This document shows positions 6,674-13,767 of a stretch of DNA of 20,234 bases, piece after piece. Each line of letters opens with the position of its first letter. The first letter of the stretch is position 1. The DNA is from Nitrospirota bacterium. Its GTDB lineage: Bacteria; Nitrospirota; Thermodesulfovibrionia; JACRGW01. The stretch is taken from NCBI GenBank assembly GCA_016212195.1, contig JACRGW010000084.1, forward strand, positions 1 through 20,234, in the 5' to 3' direction. The notes beneath the pieces were generated by a model. It saw only the letters and a program-made list of their open reading frames with translations, was not told where the DNA came from and searched no databases. Made by a program: the position numbers and the translations under genes.

Positions 6674-7546
6674 ATGCACGGCAGTTATTTCTCTGAGATA
6701 GAGAAAGGGGATATAATTTCGGCCTCTCTCTTTCTCATAATCATATTTTCGATAATTTTAAGTCTTGTAATTTTAAAATGGTTATTTCCTAAGCGGGTTT
6801 CTACATCTTTACTGAAAGGCCTTATCGTTGCAAGCGGTATTCTAACAATCTGGGAGATTCTGTCTTTTCTTAATCTTCTGAACTCTGTGTTTTTGCCTCC
6901 TCCGTCAAGAATATTTTCAAATATAGTTTATTTATGGTCAATCGGGTTTCTACAGCCCCAGATATTTTCTACGCTCTACAGATTGTTTTACGCCTTCATC
7001 CTTGCCCTTTTTAGCGCACTGCCGCTCGGAATTTTGATAAGCTATTTTTCACGACGCTTTTCCTATATTGAATCTTTGGTCAATGCGGCTCGTGTAGTGC
7101 CAGCTCCTGCATGGCTGCCTCTTTCAGTCCTGTGGTTCGGAATAGGGCATGCCTCAGCGATATTCATAATATGGCTTGGATGTTTTTTCCCTATTTTCTT
7201 GAATACTGTTGCCGGAGTAAGCAAGGCTGAGCCCACACAGGTAGAAACGGTCTTAACCTTTGGAGGTAATAGACTGGATGTACTTGTCGAAGTTATCCTG
7301 CCCGTGTCATATCAACATATCTTGACAGGGGCAAGGATAGGGATCGGAATAGGATGGATAACATTGGTCACAGCAGAACTTGCATCAGTTGATATAGGGG
7401 CAGGGCTGGGGTGGATGATAAGTGATTCAAGGATTCTTCTTGATATGACAACTGTTATAAGCGGAATAGTCATTTTGGGCATGTTCGGAATGTTGACTGA
7501 TACCTTACTTAAGAAATTAGAAGGTCTTGTGCAGGGATGGTCATGA
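6674..7546 (+). CDS. ABC transporter permease 1, NitT/TauT (SsuC/TauC-like) family
   Basis: This 290-residue integral membrane protein belongs to the BPD-transporter inner-membrane family. An extra N-terminal membrane segment (~14-37) is followed by the conserved entry FLPPPSRIF and several more hydrophobic helices. The EAA-type loop that contacts the ATPase lies in VETVLTFGGNRLDVLVEVIL. I chose ATG 6674 because AAAGGA (6662-6667) is 6 bases upstream; TTG 6671 in the same frame is the alternative. The binding protein and its terminator precede it. Its stop TGA (7544-7546) overlaps the ATG of a 12-codon ORF. It is one of three permeases in the cluster with the same overall plan but different sequences, and would form the channel either with itself or with one of the others. 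Confidence 0.9.
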   Translation: MHGSYFSEIEKGDIISASLFLIIIFSIILSLVILKWLFPKRVSTSLLKGLIVASGILTIWEILSFLNLLNSVFLPPPSRIFSNIVYLWSIGFLQPQIFSTLYRLFYAFILALFSALPLGILISYFSRRFSYIESLVNAARVVPAPAWLPLSVLWFGIGHASAIFIIWLGCFFPIFLNTVAGVSKAEPTQVETVLTFGGNRLDVLVEVILPVSYQHILTGARIGIGIGWITLVTAELASVDIGAGLGWMISDSRILLDMTTVISGIVILGMFGMLTDTLLKKLEGLVQGWS

Positions 7547-7584
7547 TGTATGCGATAAACAAGAAATATTTCTGGGAGGTATAA
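7546..7584 (+). other. Twelve-codon ORF between permeases 1 and 2
   Basis: ATG 7546 overlaps the stop of permease 1 (TGATG) and encodes MYAINKKYFWEV, ending at TAA 7582-7584. The stop is one base before the AUA proposed as start of permease 2, and the ORF runs over that gene's GGGAGGT site. It may serve translational coupling by termination and re-initiation, or be meaningless. No homology can be judged at this length. Confidence 0.3.
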
Positions 7585-7585
7585 T

Positions 7586-8434
7586 ATACATCCGCTTATT
7601 TTCATAGCAATTGTTTTTGGGTTCATCGCAGGGATTACTGTATTGAAACGTCTTTCTGGGAAGGCACTCTCAGAGAGATTGTACAGAAGCTTTCTTGCCT
7701 GGTCTTTATTTATCGGACTATGGGAGTGGAGCATCTACACAGGAATTTTTAAAAGCATGTTGCTTGCACCGCCCACTGTTATAATCGAAAAAATGCTTTA
7801 TTTCTTGGAAAAGGGATACCTTCAGATAAATATTGCTGCAAGTCTCGGAAGATTCTTTGCCGGGTTTGTAATTGCGATCCTTATTGCTATCCCTCTCGGT
7901 CTTATTCTCGGGCTCTTCAAGAGGTTATATGAATGGATAGCCCCTCTGTTGAATTTTATAAGACTCATCCCTCCCCCTGCGATACTGCCCTTTGCAATTA
8001 TACTTTTAGGGATCGGAGAAAGTCCTGCTGTCTTTGTAATAGCGCTGGGGTCATTCTTTCCTATACTTATGAATACAGTTCAGGGTGTAAAGGAGACAGA
8101 AACCATCCACCTCGAAGTAGTCAAGACAATGGGAGGTAACAGGGTTGATCTAATAAGGCATGTAATTTTCCCTTCTGCGATTCCTACCGTGATGACCGGG
8201 ATACGAATCGGATTCGGCATTGGCTGGCTTGTTCTCGTCAGCTCTGAGGTTGTGGCTGCCGACAGTGGACTTGGCTTTATGCTTGAGGGTGCAAGGAACC
8301 TTCTCGAGACACCTACGATATTTGTAGGAATGACTACAATATGCATACTCGGTCTTATGATTGATGTCTTTCTTAAGAGGATAGAAAGGTTCTTTATCTT
8401 GAGAAAGGGAGGTGGTTATCTTACTTACAGTTAG
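7586..8434 (+). CDS. ABC transporter permease 2, apparent AUA start codon
   Basis: This is another NitT/TauT-type permease, 282 residues from base 7586. A start at TTG 7643 would remove the first membrane segment that permeases 1 and 3 both have. The frame is open upstream to a stop at 7556-7558, and ATA CAT CCG gives (M)HPLIFIAIVFGF, aligning with NPVHFMVGIAVG of permease 3. A strong GGGAGGT (7574-7580) lies five bases before this ATA, as the same site does before the ATG of permease 3. No ATG, GTG or CTG is available in frame near it. The conserved parts are LLAPPTVIIEKM and the EAA-type loop around TMGGNRVDLIRHVIFP. AUA initiation is inferred; an ATG-to-ATA mutation or base error is the alternative. 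Confidence 0.85.
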   Translation: MHPLIFIAIVFGFIAGITVLKRLSGKALSERLYRSFLAWSLFIGLWEWSIYTGIFKSMLLAPPTVIIEKMLYFLEKGYLQINIAASLGRFFAGFVIAILIAIPLGLILGLFKRLYEWIAPLLNFIRLIPPPAILPFAIILLGIGESPAVFVIALGSFFPILMNTVQGVKETETIHLEVVKTMGGNRVDLIRHVIFPSAIPTVMTGIRIGFGIGWLVLVSSEVVAADSGLGFMLEGARNLLETPTIFVGMTTICILGLMIDVFLKRIERFFILRKGGGYLTYS

Positions 8435-8440
8435 ATAACC
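8414..8440 (+). repeat. Small hairpin over the permease 2 stop codon
   Basis: GGTTATCT (8414-8421) and AGATAACC (8433-8440) pair over 8 bp across an 11-base loop that holds the TAG stop. No T run follows, so it is more likely an mRNA-processing or stability element than a terminator. Confidence 0.4.
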
Positions 8441-8486
8441 ATGAATTAAATTGACGATGACTATCGCTATAGGGAGGTAATATAAT

Positions 8487-9479
8487 ATGAGGTACAAAAA
8501 GATTGCATTAGTACTGACCCTTATGCTGGTTTTAGGACTCATATCTGTAACACCTGCTATAACCTGGGCAGCTGAAAAGAAATATGACCAGAAGGGTGGG
8601 CCTGTGGATACATGGAACAGACCAATCGAGAAGGGCTTTGAGGTAGGAGAGGCATTAAATCCCGTTCACTTCATGGTGGGGATTGCTGTGGGAGTACTTA
8701 TTCTCCATCTTTTGAGGAGTAAGTTCCCCAAGGTTGTTCCTCTGGCTGCTGTAAGGGCACTAACATCAATAGGAGTGGCTGTGATTATCTGGGAACTGGT
8801 TGTGTATTTACAATTGGTCAGATCAATCCTTCTTCCGCCTCCGACAGCAGTCTTGGCAAAACTTCAGGGTCATTGGCGAAAGGAGTATCTACAGATTCAT
8901 ATCTGGGCATCAATTAAACGTCTCTTCATCGCCTTTTTCCTTGCTATTATAATAGGAATTCCTCTTGGGTTTCTGGTCGCTAATTTCCGCAGATTTTCTG
9001 ATTATATTGACCCTATTCTGAATCTTGTAAGGGTTGTGCCCCCACCTGCATGGCTGCCCTTCGCTATCTTATGGTTTGGAATCGGTAACCCTCCATCGAT
9101 ATATATAATTTGGCTCGGTGCATTTTTCCCAATAGTCCTGAATACCATTCGTGGCGTTAAAGACACACAACAAATACATGTCGAATCCATGCTTAACCTC
9201 GGAGGAAACAAGATGGACGTATACTCTAAGGTAATGCTTCCTTCTGCATTCCCTACTATCTTCACGGGGCTGAGGATAGGGTTTGGAATCGCTTGGATAT
9301 GTCTTGTAACTGCAGAACTGGTCGCTGTGGATGCAGGGCTTGGATGGATGATAGATGACGCAAGAACACTCCTCGATACCCCGACAATCTTAGGTGGTAT
9401 GGTTATGATCTGTATGTTCGGCATCCTTTTCGACACAATTTTCAGAAAGGCGGAAAAGGAGATTGCAAGATGGCAATAG
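8487..9479 (+). CDS. ABC transporter permease 3 with signal-peptide-like N-terminal extension
   Basis: This 330-residue permease is of the same NitT/TauT type. Unlike its neighbours it begins with a typical signal peptide: basic MRYKK, hydrophobic core to ~25, and AWA-AEKK as a likely cleavage site near residue 28. About 30 polar residues follow before the first shared membrane segment, NPVHFMVGIAVGV. The shared core follows (LLPPPTAVLAKL, several helices, EAA-type loop at NLGGNKMDVYSKVMLP). If cleaved, the mature N-terminus would be periplasmic. That fits the positive charges just after the first segment (LLRSKFPK), which place that side in the cytoplasm. GGGAGG precedes the ATG. The last 10 bases overlap the ATPase gene, so the two are translationally linked. 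Confidence 0.9.
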   Translation: MRYKKIALVLTLMLVLGLISVTPAITWAAEKKYDQKGGPVDTWNRPIEKGFEVGEALNPVHFMVGIAVGVLILHLLRSKFPKVVPLAAVRALTSIGVAVIIWELVVYLQLVRSILLPPPTAVLAKLQGHWRKEYLQIHIWASIKRLFIAFFLAIIIGIPLGFLVANFRRFSDYIDPILNLVRVVPPPAWLPFAILWFGIGNPPSIYIIWLGAFFPIVLNTIRGVKDTQQIHVESMLNLGGNKMDVYSKVMLPSAFPTIFTGLRIGFGIAWICLVTAELVAVDAGLGWMIDDARTLLDTPTILGGMVMICMFGILFDTIFRKAEKEIARWQ

Positions 9480-10378
9480 TAAGAAATTCAATAGAACAAA
9501 ATACGGAGATACTAAAAATGGGAAAATTAAACGAACGGACTTTAACATCAATAGCAAAAAATGCTCAAAATGGCAACCATGTCATTGCGATCGAGAATGT
9601 CTCTAAATGTTTCTTTGTCTATATATCTCATGGAGAAGAAGTAATCACAGAAAAGAGACGCTGGTTTTCAAGAAGAAAACCCTGTGAATTAGTAGCACTT
9701 AAGGATGTTTCATTAAATATAGACCATGGGGAATTCGTGGCATTACTTGGCCCTAGCGGATGCGGTAAGAGTACATTGCTAAGAATTATAGCAGGATTCG
9801 AATTTCCCTCAAACGGGACAACCAAGTTTAAAGGTGAAGAAATTAAAGGTCCCGATCCCAAGAGGGCGATGATATTTCAGAGTGAAAGGGCAGTGTTCCC
9901 ATGGTTAACAGTTGAAGGCAATATAGGTCTTGGACCAAGGCTTCAGGACATGAGTAGTGAGGAGAGAAAAGAGCGGGTGGCCAAGACGATTGAGCTTATA
10001 CAGTTAAAAGGTTTTGAAAAAGCATATCCTAAGACATTGTCAGGCGGAATGCTCCAGAGGGTTGCAGTGGGCAGGGCTATAGTCAACCATCCCGAGGTGC
10101 TATTAATGGATGAACCCTTCGGTGCCCTGGACGCCCAGACAAGACATAGCCTCCAGGATCATGTAGTGAGGATATGGCAGAGTATAGACCAGACTATTGT
10201 ATTTGTCACACACGATATAGAGGAGGCGGCCTATCTGGCAAACAGGGTTGTGGTATTCACTCAAAGGCCAGGCCAGATTAAGGAGGTGGTAAAGATAGGC
10301 CTTTCCCATCCAAGAATGAGAACAAATCCTGAGTTTATTGAATATAGGAACTACCTTGCCGATTTAATCAAGCATTGA
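9470..10378 (+). CDS. ABC transporter ATPase, NitT/TauT (SsuB/TauB-like) family
   Basis: This 302-residue cytoplasmic ATPase energises the import system. It shows Walker A GPSGCGKST (94-102), the Q-loop at Q137, the signature LSGGM (190-194), Walker B LLMDEP (211-216) and the switch histidine H248 in VTHDIEEA. FGALDAQTR is typical of the nitrate/sulfonate/taurine group. A ~35-residue N-terminal extension precedes the first strand (VIAIENVSKCF), and a basic insertion (~54-72, with EKRRWFSRRKP) separates it from the strand LVALKDVSL. This is longer than usual for the family. The ATG overlaps the end of permease 3 and has GGAG upstream. It is the only ATPase for three permeases, so it must serve more than one permease pairing, or one heterodimer plus a spare. 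Confidence 0.93.
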   Translation: MAIVRNSIEQNTEILKMGKLNERTLTSIAKNAQNGNHVIAIENVSKCFFVYISHGEEVITEKRRWFSRRKPCELVALKDVSLNIDHGEFVALLGPSGCGKSTLLRIIAGFEFPSNGTTKFKGEEIKGPDPKRAMIFQSERAVFPWLTVEGNIGLGPRLQDMSSEERKERVAKTIELIQLKGFEKAYPKTLSGGMLQRVAVGRAIVNHPEVLLMDEPFGALDAQTRHSLQDHVVRIWQSIDQTIVFVTHDIEEAAYLANRVVVFTQRPGQIKEVVKIGLSHPRMRTNPEFIEYRNYLADLIKH

Positions 10379-10379
10379 T

Positions 10380-10850
10380 ATGAGATTTATGAGTTTTTTA
10401 AAAGGCATAACTGTTCTATTGCTTCTTGTGTTTGTTGTTATGTTTCATGCAAACGCTGTATTAGCACATTGGGATATGGAACCAAGATTCTTGGCAGACG
10501 ATTCAAAGGAGAAGTTCTTTCTGACCATACATAATGGCTATCATGCGAATAGGAAGCCGGTCAAAAAGAACCTTAATGTATGCTTCTGGATAGAAAAACT
10601 ACAGGACAGGGAATACAAAATCATCTCTGAGAAAAGATGCACTATGACTATTGTAAGACCTGATGAATGGGTAAGCCTTACCTTCGATATTAAGGATATC
10701 TCTATACAAGAAGGTTTTAGAAACTCAGGCAGATTGAAAAGGGGTAGTTACAGGGCAGTAACTTTAGCAAGGGAACAGAAGAGCAGGCTGGCAAAAATTC
10801 TGTTCGGTGCAGCCCTTGAGCGTCTCTACGCTTATTTCGAAATAAAGTAA
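10380..10850 (+). CDS. Exported protein of unknown function
   Basis: This 156-residue protein has a clear Sec signal peptide: basic MRFMSFLK, a hydrophobic core to ~24, and probable cleavage after VLA (about residue 29). The mature part is small, basic and beta-rich by pattern, with two cysteines (in NVCFW and KRCTM) that could form a disulfide. No membrane segment follows the signal. I recognise no family. It starts one base after the ATPase stop, so it belongs to the transport operon and is likely periplasmic. An accessory or chaperone role for the binding protein or cytochrome c is possible but unsupported. ATG 10389 (second Met) is an alternative start. Confidence 0.75.
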   Translation: MRFMSFLKGITVLLLLVFVVMFHANAVLAHWDMEPRFLADDSKEKFFLTIHNGYHANRKPVKKNLNVCFWIEKLQDREYKIISEKRCTMTIVRPDEWVSLTFDIKDISIQEGFRNSGRLKRGSYRAVTLAREQKSRLAKILFGAALERLYAYFEIK

Positions 10851-10897
10851 TTTTACAAGGTTATTGCATTCACCCAGAAATTTAAGAGGAGGAGGAA

Positions 10898-11251
10898 ATG
10901 AGGGAATCGAAAGTTATATTAGTCGTGGTCTTATTTCTAACAACGGTTCTTTTTGGAAGAGAGCTGTGGTCAGCTGAAAAAGAAAAGACAGGCTCTCCTG
11001 AGAACGGAAGGATACTTTACAATAAACTGAAGTGTTCCCACTGCCATAGGATAGGCGATGTCGGTGGCAATGTGGGTCCTGATCTAACGAAAGAAGGAAC
11101 TAAGAAAAGAGGGATCGAATGGCAGGTCAAAAATTTAATTGATCCTGCATCTACCCATCCTAAGCATCCTAACCCTTATATGCCGAAATTCGATAAAATG
11201 ACTGATAAGATGCTTTTGGATCTGGCAACCTATCTCGAGTCACTAAAATAA
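10898..11251 (+). CDS. Small c-type cytochrome (class I, monohaem)
   Basis: This 117-residue exported cytochrome has one haem motif CSHCH (46-50), a probable axial methionine in YMPKF (M95), and the class I C-terminal helix ending LATYLESLK. The N-terminus (1-26) is a signal peptide or membrane anchor ending near WSA. GNVGPDLTKEGTKKR and the H-rich STHPKHPNPYMP loop match single-haem cytochromes common in anaerobic respirers. GGAGGA lies just before the ATG. It would carry electrons in the periplasm. Its place between the transport genes and the CooF-like/flavoprotein pair suggests a respiratory connection, but no quinol oxidase or membrane haem protein is present here to link the two sides of the membrane. 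Confidence 0.92.
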   Translation: MRESKVILVVVLFLTTVLFGRELWSAEKEKTGSPENGRILYNKLKCSHCHRIGDVGGNVGPDLTKEGTKKRGIEWQVKNLIDPASTHPKHPNPYMPKFDKMTDKMLLDLATYLESLK

Positions 11252-11272
11252 CAATAGCGATATACTGTTGGA

Positions 11273-11764
11273 ATGTCTAATAAGGTGAGAAATATAACCG
11301 TTGTTTCAGACCTCTGTGATAGTTGCAATGAGTGTGTAAGGGCATGCGAGAAGGTGATCTCTAAAGTATCTAATAAAGTCAAAAAAAAGATTGCGGCTAT
11401 AAAACTGATCAGAAACGGTTCATCTTATTTCCCGATTATATGCCGGAATTGTGAGGATGCTCCATGTGTGACTGCCTGTATTTCTGGTTGTAGAAAACGG
11501 GAAGAAGGGGGCTGGGTTACGACCAATTATGAACGTTGTGTCGGGTGTTGGATGTGCGTTATGAATTGCCCCTTTGGGGCTATTGAGATGCTCCTGGATG
11601 ACCACATCGCTATAAAATGCGATGGATGCCTTGACAAAGAAGTGGCACCCTGCGTGGCAGCATGCGAGAAAGGCATACTGAGCCACACGGATATAAGTGA
11701 CTATACAGCGCAAACCCGCAAAGAAGCTGCAGAAAGGTTTTTGTGCGGCTCTGCGATAAGATGA
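11273..11764 (+). CDS. CooF-like ferredoxin subunit with four [4Fe-4S] motifs
   Basis: This 163-residue cytoplasmic iron-sulfur protein has cysteine sets C15/18/21/25, C57/60/65/69 (with an extra C73), C89/92/95/99 and C116/119/127/131. It resembles CooF and related carriers that join a catalytic enzyme to another acceptor. The next gene overlaps its stop (ATGA) and encodes a flavoprotein. In several anaerobes the same pair accompanies carbon monoxide dehydrogenase, but no CooS is present here. The local enzyme needing an acceptor is the Sec-Mo/W oxidoreductase, so electron transfer from it to NAD(P) is the likely role (inference). No Shine-Dalgarno site precedes the ATG. A good -10 box TATACT (11261-11266) would place a start site near the ATG itself, but the -35 region is poor. 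Confidence 0.88.
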   Translation: MSNKVRNITVVSDLCDSCNECVRACEKVISKVSNKVKKKIAAIKLIRNGSSYFPIICRNCEDAPCVTACISGCRKREEGGWVTTNYERCVGCWMCVMNCPFGAIEMLLDDHIAIKCDGCLDKEVAPCVAACEKGILSHTDISDYTAQTRKEAAERFLCGSAIR

Positions 11765-13011
11765 GACATATTATAATCGGGAATTCCTATGCAGGTATTA
11801 ATGCGGTTGAATCTATAAGAGAGATAGATAAAGATGGTGAGATTATAATGATATCTGACGAATCCTACCGTGCTTACGCAAGACCCCTTATCGCTTACTA
11901 TCTCAGCGGTAGAGTAACTGACAGTGACATGTATTACAGAGAGCCCGCCTTTTATAAAAAACATAGGGTAAGGCTTTTTATGGGGGAAAGGGTAGGCAGT
12001 ATCGATATGGAAAAACAGAACATATCTCTTGACAATGGAACCTCCTTTAGATACGACAGACTCCTGATAAGCACAGGTGGTAAACCATCTGTCACCAAAA
12101 TGGAAGGGTTTAATGCAAGAAATGTATTCACCTTCACAAGATGGGATGACGCAAAAAAGATCAGAAAATTTGCCAAGAGAGAAAAAAGGGGAATTGTTCT
12201 CGGCGGAGGCCTTATTGGAGTGAAGGCAGCAGAAGGGCTTAATGCATGTGGTGTTAAGGTGATGATGGTCATAAGTAGTCCGAGGATACTTTCCCTGGTG
12301 CTGGATGAAATATCTGGCGAGATTGTAAATAATCATCTCAGGCGTAGTGGAATAAAAACTATTATAGGACATTCTGTAAAAGATATACTGACCAACCCAA
12401 AGGGTGATGTCTATGGGGTAATCCTTGATAATAACAAAAGGCTTGAATGCGACATCCTTATAGTTGCAAAAGGGGTAAGACCTAATATTGATTTTATTAA
12501 AAACACCTCTATTTGCATCAAAAGAGGAATTATTGTTGATAGACAGATGAGGACAAATATCAAAAACATATATGCAGCCGGAGATGTAGCCGAGGCGTGG
12601 GATATATTGAATAACGTGAATTCGGTAATCGCTATCGCTCCCCTTGCATGCGAGCAGGGAAGGGTCGCAGGCTTTAACATGGCAGGTGTAGAACGGTTCT
12701 ATTCGGGAGGTATCGGGATGAATTCTATAGAGGTCTCCGGCCTTCCTGTAATGACGCTTGGCATCAGCAATACATTGAACGAGAACATAAAAACGAAATA
12801 CTTTCATAAAGGCAGGCTCTACAGAAAGCTCATGTTTCATGAAAACAGGCTTGCAGGTGCTATCCTCGTTGGTGATGTCAGGTATGGTGGTGTTCTTACA
12901 CATCTGATCCGTAGTCAGGCCGATATCAAGGATATAAAGAAGGAACTTATTGATTATGTTCTGAAGACAGGAGAATTTATTTCTCTCGGTACAGGGCTCG
13001 GTCGCAATTAA
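11761..13011 (+). CDS. FAD-dependent pyridine-nucleotide oxidoreductase (FNOR/NADH:rubredoxin-like)
   Basis: This 416-residue flavoprotein belongs to the pyridine nucleotide-disulfide oxidoreductase class I family. The N-terminal FAD-binding segment is RHIIIGNSYAGINAVESI. The NAD(P)-binding fingerprint is GIVLGGGLIGVKAAEGL (around 144-160) and the second FAD motif is NIYAAGDVAEAWD. There is no redox-active CxxxxC pair as in disulfide reductases, so it probably passes electrons between NAD(P)H and iron-sulfur proteins. I start it at 11761 because this ATG overlaps the stop of the CooF-like gene (ATGA); an upstream in-frame ATG at 11743 would lie inside that gene. Translational coupling makes the two functional partners. 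Confidence 0.92.
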   Translation: MRHIIIGNSYAGINAVESIREIDKDGEIIMISDESYRAYARPLIAYYLSGRVTDSDMYYREPAFYKKHRVRLFMGERVGSIDMEKQNISLDNGTSFRYDRLLISTGGKPSVTKMEGFNARNVFTFTRWDDAKKIRKFAKREKRGIVLGGGLIGVKAAEGLNACGVKVMMVISSPRILSLVLDEISGEIVNNHLRRSGIKTIIGHSVKDILTNPKGDVYGVILDNNKRLECDILIVAKGVRPNIDFIKNTSICIKRGIIVDRQMRTNIKNIYAAGDVAEAWDILNNVNSVIAIAPLACEQGRVAGFNMAGVERFYSGGIGMNSIEVSGLPVMTLGISNTLNENIKTKYFHKGRLYRKLMFHENRLAGAILVGDVRYGGVLTHLIRSQADIKDIKKELIDYVLKTGEFISLGTGLGRN

Positions 13012-13041
13012 CCACAACTAACATAGAGGAGGGATATACCT

Positions 13042-13638
13042 ATGCGAGACGATAGGAGATTGATAGAAGTTATCCTTATTGCCTTTGTTATGATCCTATT
13101 GCCTGCAATAGCCGCCTCTCATATTAATAGTGATGATAGCAATTTTTTCACTGGCTTGAGACACCCGGTATTCGGATTTGACCATCTCATCGCAATGGTT
13201 ACTGTCGGGCTGTTAAGTGCACAGCTTGGTGGCATGGCGATCTGGACTGTGCCAGCCACATTTGTATCAGTTATGGTTATTGGTGGGGTGTTCGGTATGA
13301 ATGGTATCGGACTGCCGTTAATAGAATACGGCATCGCTGTATCTGTTTTGGCGCTTGGTGGCGTCCTTGCATTGGCACGAAAACTTCCCACTTCTTTTGC
13401 GATGGCTTTCGTCGGGATATTCGCAATGTTCCATGGTTATGCCCACGGCACGGAAATGCCAAGACTGGCTGAACCTGCACTGTATGCACTTGGATTTTCT
13501 GTAGCAACCGCTGGCTTACATATCATCGGAGCAGTGACAGGTTATTTTGCTGTTCGAGATCAATATGGAGCAAAACTTCTGAGAATTACTGGAGCTATCA
13601 TCGCTATGAGCGGGGTTTATTTTGTCTTGCTGGTTTGA
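13042..13638 (+). CDS. HupE/UreJ-family membrane protein (possible nickel permease)
   Basis: This 198-residue membrane protein has about six hydrophobic segments. The family signature HPVFGFDH (41-48) follows the first segment, and a second metal-type motif FHGYAHGTEMP lies in the middle of the protein. HupE and UreJ proteins are secondary nickel (or cobalt) transporters usually linked to hydrogenase or urease genes, neither of which is here. The N-terminus (1-25) could be a cleaved signal or the first membrane helix. GAGGAGGG lies upstream of the ATG. In this context it may import a metal needed by an enzyme encoded elsewhere, or move a different small solute (inference). Confidence 0.85.
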   Translation: MRDDRRLIEVILIAFVMILLPAIAASHINSDDSNFFTGLRHPVFGFDHLIAMVTVGLLSAQLGGMAIWTVPATFVSVMVIGGVFGMNGIGLPLIEYGIAVSVLALGGVLALARKLPTSFAMAFVGIFAMFHGYAHGTEMPRLAEPALYALGFSVATAGLHIIGAVTGYFAVRDQYGAKLLRITGAIIAMSGVYFVLLV

Positions 13639-13767
13639 TGAATAAATGCCCTGCTTGGAAACATTTACAGTCCATAATTAAATTGTGAAAGGAGGGGAGA
13701 AAAGGAAACAACCAGTCAGAGAAAAGAGGAAGGAAATAGAAACAACAACCAAAGAAAGGAGTAAACT

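Noticed and set aside
11273..13011. A carbon monoxide dehydrogenase operon
   Set aside because: Only CooF-like and flavoprotein genes are present; no CooS catalytic gene or CooC maturation gene is in the window.
11701..13017. A 438-codon open frame on the minus strand
   Set aside because: It mirrors the flavoprotein gene on the plus strand, which has clear FAD and NAD(P) motifs; the minus product has unlikely composition and no recognisable domain.
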